From positions 388,860 through 452,859 of the forward strand of contig JACVZW010000030.1 in NCBI GenBank assembly GCA_014654775.1: DNA of 64,000 bases. Direction: 5' to 3'. The notes under the pieces were generated by a model that was not told the DNA's origin, did no database searches, and worked only from the letters and a program-made list of their open reading frames with translations. The position numbers were made by a program, and so were the translations under genes. Within the stretch, counting starts at the first letter, position 1. Each line of letters opens with the position of its first letter. The stretch is from Paracoccaceae bacterium. Lineage in GTDB: Bacteria; Pseudomonadota; Alphaproteobacteria; Rhodobacterales; Rhodobacteraceae. Of this stretch, positions 59,392-64,000 are shown piece by piece.

Positions 59392-59559
59392 CTATGCCGG
59401 TTCCTGCAGAACCGGCGCCACCGCCAGCCCCAGCCCGACCGCCAGCGCCAGCGCGGCAAGCAGCCAATCGGCCCGTACCTGCCCCATGCCAAAGGCGAAG
59501 GCCAAGGCCACGCCCGCAAACAGCAGGGACAGACAGATGGACGGCAGAAGTCGGCTCAT
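59392..59559 (-). CDS. 55-aa membrane protein upstream of cytochrome b561
   Basis: A 55-residue ORF read on the minus strand: residues 1-25 are MSRLLPSICLSLLFAGVALA plus FAFGM, and residues 32-49 (WLLAALALAVGLGLAVAP) form a second hydrophobic segment. Either a signal anchor plus a helix or two transmembrane segments. The longer frame on this strand that yields cytochrome b561 is in a different phase, so this gene is easily missed. It ends 8 bp before the cytochrome start. Function unknown. Confidence 0.6.
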   Translation of the reverse strand: MSRLLPSICLSLLFAGVALAFAFGMGQVRADWLLAALALAVGLGLAVAPVLQEPA

Positions 59560-59637
59560 GGCGCACCTCGCAAGCTAAGGCCCTGCCTCAACCTGCGCCG
59601 CGCCGAAGACCCGCGCCTTGATCCGCGTCAATCGCGA

Positions 59638-61350
59638 TTAGAACAGGATGTCGTCCAGCGTCTCTTCCGCCACGGCCTCCTGCGGGGCCACCACGGGGGC
59701 CAGCCCCGCGCCGATCACCCCGTCATGGATGGCCCGCTCCGCCTGCATGGTATAGCGCTTGCGCTGCCGCGCCAGAACCTCGGCCTCATGCGTGCCCTCG
59801 GCCATCGGCAGCACCGGATCGGCCAGCAGCATCCGGCGCAGCATCAACCCGCCTTCCAGACGCGCCAGTTCCTCCAGCGCGCGGTGAAAGGTCTGCAACC
59901 GCTCGGCCGCCTGACCCAGCTTCACCGGCAGCGCCTTGCCTGCCTGATCAAAGCCCCGCGCCGTATCGCTCACCACACGGTCGATCTGTCCCATCGCCTC
60001 GTTTAGCGCCTCGGCATCCCCAATGAAGCCCGACAGCGCTCCTTCCAGACGGTCCACCCCCGCCTGCCCCGCCTCGCGGGTGCGGTTGCGCGTCTCGGCC
60101 AGATGACCCTGCAGACGCTGCACGATGGCATCGCTCTCATCCGTCAGCGTGCGCAGCCATTGCGCCAATTCGCGCAGCGACCGCCCCTCTTCGCCCAGTT
60201 TGGCGCAGATCAGCACAGCGTTCAGCCCCGACAGCCGCACCTGCTGTGCGATTTGCCGGATCGTTCCCTCATGCTTCAGGATCACATCCAACCGCCCGCG
60301 CAGATCCTCGGCGCGCCCACGCATCACCGACAGATTCCGCTTAACCCGCGAAAGACTTGCCGACAGCGCCTCGGCATCCCCGCCCGTGCCGCCTTCACCG
60401 CTCCCGCGCCCCGCCTTGGCAAAATAGAAGCTGCGCGCCGCTGCCATCGCCTGATCCGCACTCGACCGCACTGCCGCCAGCGCAGCCACCGACACACCGA
60501 TTTCGGAATCCGCATCCTCGCGCGCCGCCGCCGACAGGGCGCGGGCCAGATCCACCAGCACCGATTCCAGCCCCGTCCCCGGCGCCATCGACGCCTCGGC
60601 CAGCACCTCGCGCACCCGCTCCAGCCGCTGCCGCGTGCTGTCGCCCGTCTGCAGCGCCATGATCATCCGCGACACTTCGGAAAACACCGTCCGCATCCGT
60701 GCGGCCAGATCGCTGCTCATCCGCGTCATCTCGGCTCGGCCATCCTGCACCGACTGTGCGATGGCGGCGAAACGGCTCAGCCGCGGCAGCACATGCAGCA
60801 TCAACTCCTGCCGCAACTCCTGCAGCGAGGCCTCCATCGCCCCGGTGTCATGCCCGATCCCCACCATGGCATCCTTCACCTCGGTCAGGATGCTCTCGGC
60901 CTCCGACGCCATCGAGGCCAGCCGTTCGATGAAGGAATTCACCTGCGGCCGTGGCGGCACCAGCCCATTGCCCTGAATGCGGGCATTGATCGACACGTTG
61001 GAGATTGTCCGCACCACGCGGTCCAACTCGTTCACCTCCACCCGCACGCTGCGCACAGCCGCGCGCAGGGCCACGGCATCGCGGCTGAACCCGTCGAAAT
61101 CGGCGCGGATCACCTCCACATTGGCGAAGGTCTCTTCGATCAGCGAGGCAAGCTGCGCGCTTGTTTCATCCCCCAGAGTCACGTCGAGACGGGAAAACAG
61201 CGTCTCCGTGCCCTTCAGGATGTCCACCGCGCCCGACAGCGCATCGCCCGCCTGCACAAAGGTCTCTTCGGTGATCCGGAGGACACCTTCCAGCGGATCG
61301 CCAACGGCCTGTCGCAGCTTCGGGCCAAGGATAGGGGTCGCGATGGTCAT
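59638..61350 (-). CDS. Soluble methyl-accepting-chemotaxis-like coiled-coil protein
   Basis: A 570-residue protein with no transmembrane segment and long helical coiled coils. Two stretches echo receptor signalling tips: VVRTISNVSINARIQGNGL near residue 112, and IRQIAQQVRLSGLNAVLICAKLGEEGRSLRELAQWLRTLTDESDAI near residue 365, compare the MCP hairpin (LNAxIEAARAGExGRGF). The Glu/Arg-rich tip is altered (VLICAKLGEEGRS), so CheA/CheW coupling is uncertain. The C-terminus ends AVAEETLDDILF. Overlaps the cheB stop by 4 bp, so it is part of the chemotaxis cluster. A cytoplasmic sensor or scaffold is a reasonable guess. Confidence 0.7.
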   Translation of the reverse strand: MTIATPILGPKLRQAVGDPLEGVLRITEETFVQAGDALSGAVDILKGTETLFSRLDVTLGDETSAQLASLIEETFANVEVIRADFDGFSRDAVALRAAVRSVRVEVNELDRVVRTISNVSINARIQGNGLVPPRPQVNSFIERLASMASEAESILTEVKDAMVGIGHDTGAMEASLQELRQELMLHVLPRLSRFAAIAQSVQDGRAEMTRMSSDLAARMRTVFSEVSRMIMALQTGDSTRQRLERVREVLAEASMAPGTGLESVLVDLARALSAAAREDADSEIGVSVAALAAVRSSADQAMAAARSFYFAKAGRGSGEGGTGGDAEALSASLSRVKRNLSVMRGRAEDLRGRLDVILKHEGTIRQIAQQVRLSGLNAVLICAKLGEEGRSLRELAQWLRTLTDESDAIVQRLQGHLAETRNRTREAGQAGVDRLEGALSGFIGDAEALNEAMGQIDRVVSDTARGFDQAGKALPVKLGQAAERLQTFHRALEELARLEGGLMLRRMLLADPVLPMAEGTHEAEVLARQRKRYTMQAERAIHDGVIGAGLAPVVAPQEAVAEETLDDILF

Positions 61351-62459
61351 GCCTGAACTCCTGTCCTATGACGGCGGGCAAAGCCCATGATCGTTGCCGC
61401 CATCTTGTCGAGGGGCAGGGTCTGCCCCACGCTGCCCATCCGCACCGCCTCGCGCGGCATCCCGTAGACGACCGAGCTCGCCTCGTCCTGCGCGACTGTC
61501 ACGGCACCGGCCGCCTTCATCTCGCCCAGACAGCGCGCCCCGTCATCGCCCATCCCCGTCAGGATCATGCCCAGAGCATTGGCCCCGGCCGACCCTGCCG
61601 CAGACCGGAACAGCACATCCACCGAAGGGCGATGGCGGCTGACATAGGGCCCCTGCAGCACCGACACCCGATAGCCCGAGGTCAGGCGGCGCAGCACCAT
61701 ATGCTGGTCGCCCGGCGCGATCAGCACTTCGCCCTGCTTCACCGTGGCCCCGTCAACAGCCTCTGACACTTTCACCTTGCACAACCCGTCCAGCCGCCGC
61801 GCGAAAGCTGCGGTGAACCCGGCAGGCATGTGCTGCACGATGCAGATTGCGGGCGCATCCGGCGGCAGCGCCACCAGCACCTGCCGCAGCGCCTCCGTCC
61901 CGCCGGTCGAGGCCCCGATGCAGACGATCGGCTCTGTCACCGGCACAGGGCGCGATAGGTTCGGCGGCGGCAGGATCTCGTCCGCCGTCAGCTTCGCCCC
62001 CGGCGCCCGCAGCGCCCCGGGCAGCGCGCCAACGCGCCCGCCCCGGCTCTGCACGGCGGCGCGCAGCGCGTCACAGATGCGCACCTGCGCCTCGGCCCGC
62101 GCCCGCTCATCCCCGGCAGAAGGCTTCAGGATCACCTCCACCGCGCCCGCCTCCAGCGCCGCGATGCTCTGCTCCGATCCGCGCGCCGTCAGCCCCGAAC
62201 AGATCACCACCGGCAGGGGCTTCTGCGCCATGATCTTCTTCAGGAAGGTCATCCCGTCCATCCCCGGCAGTTCGAGATCAAGAAGGATCACATCCGGCAG
62301 CCCGTCGCGCATCACCTTGGCCGCCTCGAAGGCATCGATGCACAGCGCCATGACAGACAGGCCCGGATCGCTTTCCACGATCGCCCGCAGCATCGCCCGC
62401 GCCGACGCGCTGTCATCCACGATCAGAACCTTCGCCGCATCCGCAGGTTTCAGCGCCAT
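61347..62459 (-). CDS. cheB: Chemotaxis response regulator protein-glutamate methylesterase
   Basis: A 370-residue CheB. Receiver domain at residues 10-125 with KVLIVDDSASAR, the phospho-acceptor in VILLDLELPGMDG and VILKPS. The methylesterase domain has the catalytic Ser in CIGASTGGTEAL, His in CIVQHMPAGFT and Asp in LTGMGDDGAR. It removes methyl groups from receptor glutamates or deamidates glutamines in response to CheA phosphorylation. AGGAAGG precedes the ATG at 62459, 1 bp after the cheR stop. Confidence 0.95.
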   Translation of the reverse strand: MALKPADAAKVLIVDDSASARAMLRAIVESDPGLSVMALCIDAFEAAKVMRDGLPDVILLDLELPGMDGMTFLKKIMAQKPLPVVICSGLTARGSEQSIAALEAGAVEVILKPSAGDERARAEAQVRICDALRAAVQSRGGRVGALPGALRAPGAKLTADEILPPPNLSRPVPVTEPIVCIGASTGGTEALRQVLVALPPDAPAICIVQHMPAGFTAAFARRLDGLCKVKVSEAVDGATVKQGEVLIAPGDQHMVLRRLTSGYRVSVLQGPYVSRHRPSVDVLFRSAAGSAGANALGMILTGMGDDGARCLGEMKAAGAVTVAQDEASSVVYGMPREAVRMGSVGQTLPLDKMAATIMGFARRHRTGVQA

Positions 62460-62460
62460 T

Positions 62461-63300
62461 TCACACCTTCCTGAAAATCGTAGGCCGGACCTGACGCAGC
62501 GCGGCATGGCGCACCACCATGCTCTCGGCATGTCCGACGATCAGATACCCCCCGGGCAGCAGATGCCCGGCAAGACGGTCCACCACCCGCTCTTTGTCCG
62601 CCTGATCGAAATAGATCAGGATGTTGCGCAGCATCACCACATCCACATCGCGATCCACCGGATAGCGCTGATCCATCAGATTCAGATGGCGGAACCGCAC
62701 GTTGCGCCGCAGTTCCGGCACCACCCGCGACTTGCCCGCCACGCTGGGATCGTCCGAGGTCAGGAAATACCGGCGCTGCAGTGCAGCGGGCACCGTGGTC
62801 AGCTGGTCATTTGCATAGATCGCCGCCTGCGCCCGCTCCACCATCCGCTGGCTGAGATCGGTCCCAAGGATAGCCCAATCGCAGCCTTTCCCAGTGCGCC
62901 GCGCCTCTTCGAGCACCATCGCCGCCGTATAGGCCTCCGCCCCTTCCGAGGCCGCCGCAGACCACAGTTTGAACCGCGCGGGCCCGCCCTGACGGATCTG
63001 CGCCACCTTCTCGGCCAGGATCACATCGGTCAGAAAGGAGAAATGATCCGCCTCGCGGAAGAAGCTCGTGGTGTTGGTGGTGATCAGATCGATCACGCGC
63101 CCCAACTCGTCCTTCGGCAGGGCCCCGGCCATAAGCTGCGTCAGATAGGTCTCGGTATCCGGCAGGCCGAAGGCCATCACCCGGCGGCGCAGCCGCTGGT
63201 CGATCATCTGCACCTTGTGCGGCGGCAGGCTGATCCCGGTGATCGACCGGATCAGGTCGCGGAACCGGTCGCTGGCCTCGTGGATATTCTCGCTCAGCAT
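62461..63300 (-). CDS. cheR: Chemotaxis protein methyltransferase
   Basis: A 279-residue SAM-dependent receptor methyltransferase. N-terminal helical domain with FRDLIRSITGISLPPHKVQMIDQRLRRRV; catalytic part with LITTNTTSFFREADHF, LWSAAASEGAEAYTAAMVL (the GxExY-type motif replaced by SEGAEAYT), ILGTDLSQRMVERA and VDVVMLRNILIYFD. The usual CheR order is kept. The frame continues far upstream, but the ATG at 63300 has GAATGGGG ahead and starts the conserved region. Lies between cheW and cheB. Confidence 0.93.
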   Translation of the reverse strand: MLSENIHEASDRFRDLIRSITGISLPPHKVQMIDQRLRRRVMAFGLPDTETYLTQLMAGALPKDELGRVIDLITTNTTSFFREADHFSFLTDVILAEKVAQIRQGGPARFKLWSAAASEGAEAYTAAMVLEEARRTGKGCDWAILGTDLSQRMVERAQAAIYANDQLTTVPAALQRRYFLTSDDPSVAGKSRVVPELRRNVRFRHLNLMDQRYPVDRDVDVVMLRNILIYFDQADKERVVDRLAGHLLPGGYLIVGHAESMVVRHAALRQVRPTIFRKV

Positions 63301-63386
63301 CGCCCCATTCTCTGCTACGTCCAGACCGCCTTGCGCACGGCCATTCCGCCCCCCGGTCAGGGGGCGGCTTCCTTCCACCGGCACGC

Positions 63387-63887
63387 TCAGGCCGCCGCGA
63401 CGGTCAGATCGACGCCAGAACCTGCCTCGGCAGCGGCCACGATGTCGGGCCGCGCGAACAGCCGGTCGAGGTCGAGGACACTCACCACCGCCCCCCGGCA
63501 ACGGGCAATCCCCGCCACCGCGCTGCCCGTCCAGCGCAGCAGTTCCGCCTCTGCCAGCGGCTTCAGGTCCGGCTCGTCCAGCGCCGTCACCTCGATCACC
63601 CGGTCGGTCTTGATGCCCAGCACGATCTGCGCCCCCTCATGGGCCACCTGCACCACAAGGATGCGGCTCTGCGCCGTATCCTCGGTGTCCGGCCGTCCCA
63701 GCAGGCGGCGCAGGTCCACCACCGGCACATTGGCCCCTCGCAGATCGATCACCCCCAGAAGGTGCGACGGGGTGCTCGGCAGCGGGGCAACCGGGCGCAG
63801 ATCAAGGATCTCCTGCACCCGACCGACCGGCACCGCATAAAGCGCCTCGTCGGCTACGAATGTCACGACAGTCGCATTCTCGCTCAT
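63387..63887 (-). CDS. cheW: CheW adaptor protein
   Basis: A 166-residue CheW-type two-subdomain beta-barrel that bridges receptors and CheA. VVTFVADEALYAVPVGRVQEILDLRPVAPLPSTPSHLLGVIDLRGANVPVVDLRRLLG is the canonical start, followed by ILVVQVAHEGAQIVLGIKTDRVIEVTALDE and IARCRGAVVSVLDLDRLFA. No kinase domain is attached. It follows the unidentified partial gene at the window edge by 9 bp and precedes cheR. Confidence 0.93.
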   Translation of the reverse strand: MSENATVVTFVADEALYAVPVGRVQEILDLRPVAPLPSTPSHLLGVIDLRGANVPVVDLRRLLGRPDTEDTAQSRILVVQVAHEGAQIVLGIKTDRVIEVTALDEPDLKPLAEAELLRWTGSAVAGIARCRGAVVSVLDLDRLFARPDIVAAAEAGSGVDLTVAAA

Positions 63888-63896
63888 GGTCCCTCC

Positions 63897-64000
63897 TCAG
63901 GCCGCATCGCGGCGCTTGAATCGCGCATCCAGATCATCATCCGACGCCCCGCCCAGATCGAAGTCGAACCCGCCTTCGGTCTGCGGCGCGGCCTTGGCCC
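63897..64000 (-). CDS. C-terminal end of an upstream chemotaxis-cluster gene (truncated)
   Basis: An open frame entering from the right edge and ending in TGA at 63897-63899. Only the last 33 residues are visible: acidic then basic, ...TEGGFDFDLGGASDDDLDARFKRRDAA. The cheW start is 9 bp beyond, so they are co-transcribed. A receptor or CheA tail is plausible from position, but these residues carry no diagnostic motif. Confidence 0.5.
   Translation of the reverse strand, partial: AKAAPQTEGGFDFDLGGASDDDLDARFKRRDAA

Noticed and set aside
1..64000. CRISPR array, prophage, insertion sequence or tRNA
   Set aside because: No regularly spaced short repeats with unique spacers, no transposase, integrase or phage structural genes, and no tRNA-like cloverleaf sequence was noticed by eye.

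Overview
The window is GC-rich and gene-dense, with many start/stop overlaps. It looks like chromosomal DNA of a member of the Rhodobacteraceae/Paracoccaceae (Alphaproteobacteria). The pointers are the GatCA proteins, a bacterial type A RNase P RNA, a rhizobial/rhodobacterial L-rhamnose (rha) locus, a MaeB malic enzyme fused to a phosphotransacetylase domain, an AmpD-like amidase behind a lipoprotein, and intergenic repeats of a kind I associate with this family. I cannot fix the genus. I see no phage, integron, CRISPR array, insertion sequence or tRNA.

Layout. 1-5022: truncated mgtE, guanine deaminase, a formate/nitrite-type channel, an RraB-like RNase E inhibitor and an 8-oxoguanine-deaminase-like amidohydrolase. 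5244-11362: a secreted unknown, HisN-type phosphatase, XRE regulator, quinone oxidoreductase, LysR/DUF1127 pair, Bax-inhibitor-1 membrane protein behind a heat-shock-like promoter, GNAT and rpmG. 11661-19841: rnpB, AmpD-like amidase, lipoprotein, gatC-gatA, UPF0173 hydrolase, tadA, rluB, a XpaC-like protein with a tiny membrane ORF, and tdk. 19901-24868: EamA transporter, acyl-CoA ligase, a possible degenerate M48 protein and a SPOR protein. 24938-29447: a tight nucleoside-salvage operon cdd-deoA-deoB-add-upp.

29754-45565: a large L-rhamnose locus. The minus-strand operon rhaR-S-T-P-Q-U encodes the regulator, ABC importer and mutarotase. The plus-strand genes rhaD-rhaI encode the catabolic enzymes. 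rhaK sits apart in inverted orientation. Downstream of rhaI lie a DUF4037 protein, a uroporphyrinogen-decarboxylase-fold protein and a cytoplasmic GH78 rhamnosidase-like enzyme, followed by a convergent cupin. Together they suggest that rhamnosides, not only free rhamnose, are imported and degraded.

45704-50183: maeB and prpE, the latter behind TTTGCAAA-type sites resembling those of the propionyl-CoA regulator PccR/ScfR. 50326-52172: an Hpt protein and a LuxO-like sigma-54 regulator. 52248-54088: PepSY membrane protein and a DUF2946-like secreted protein. 54361-59559: nadK, glyA, a DUF817 membrane protein, a small unknown, an alpha/beta hydrolase, a tiny membrane protein and cytochrome b561. 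59638-64000: a chemotaxis cluster (cheW-cheR-cheB and a soluble receptor-like coiled-coil protein) with the tail of another gene at the edge.

The least explained elements are the intergenic repeats (a duplicated 96-bp unit, a 45-bp element after rraB and nadK, paired GTAGGATGGGC palindromes and twin TTCGAA palindromes) and the uncharacterised enzymes attached to the rhamnose genes. I found no clearly new defence or mobile system.
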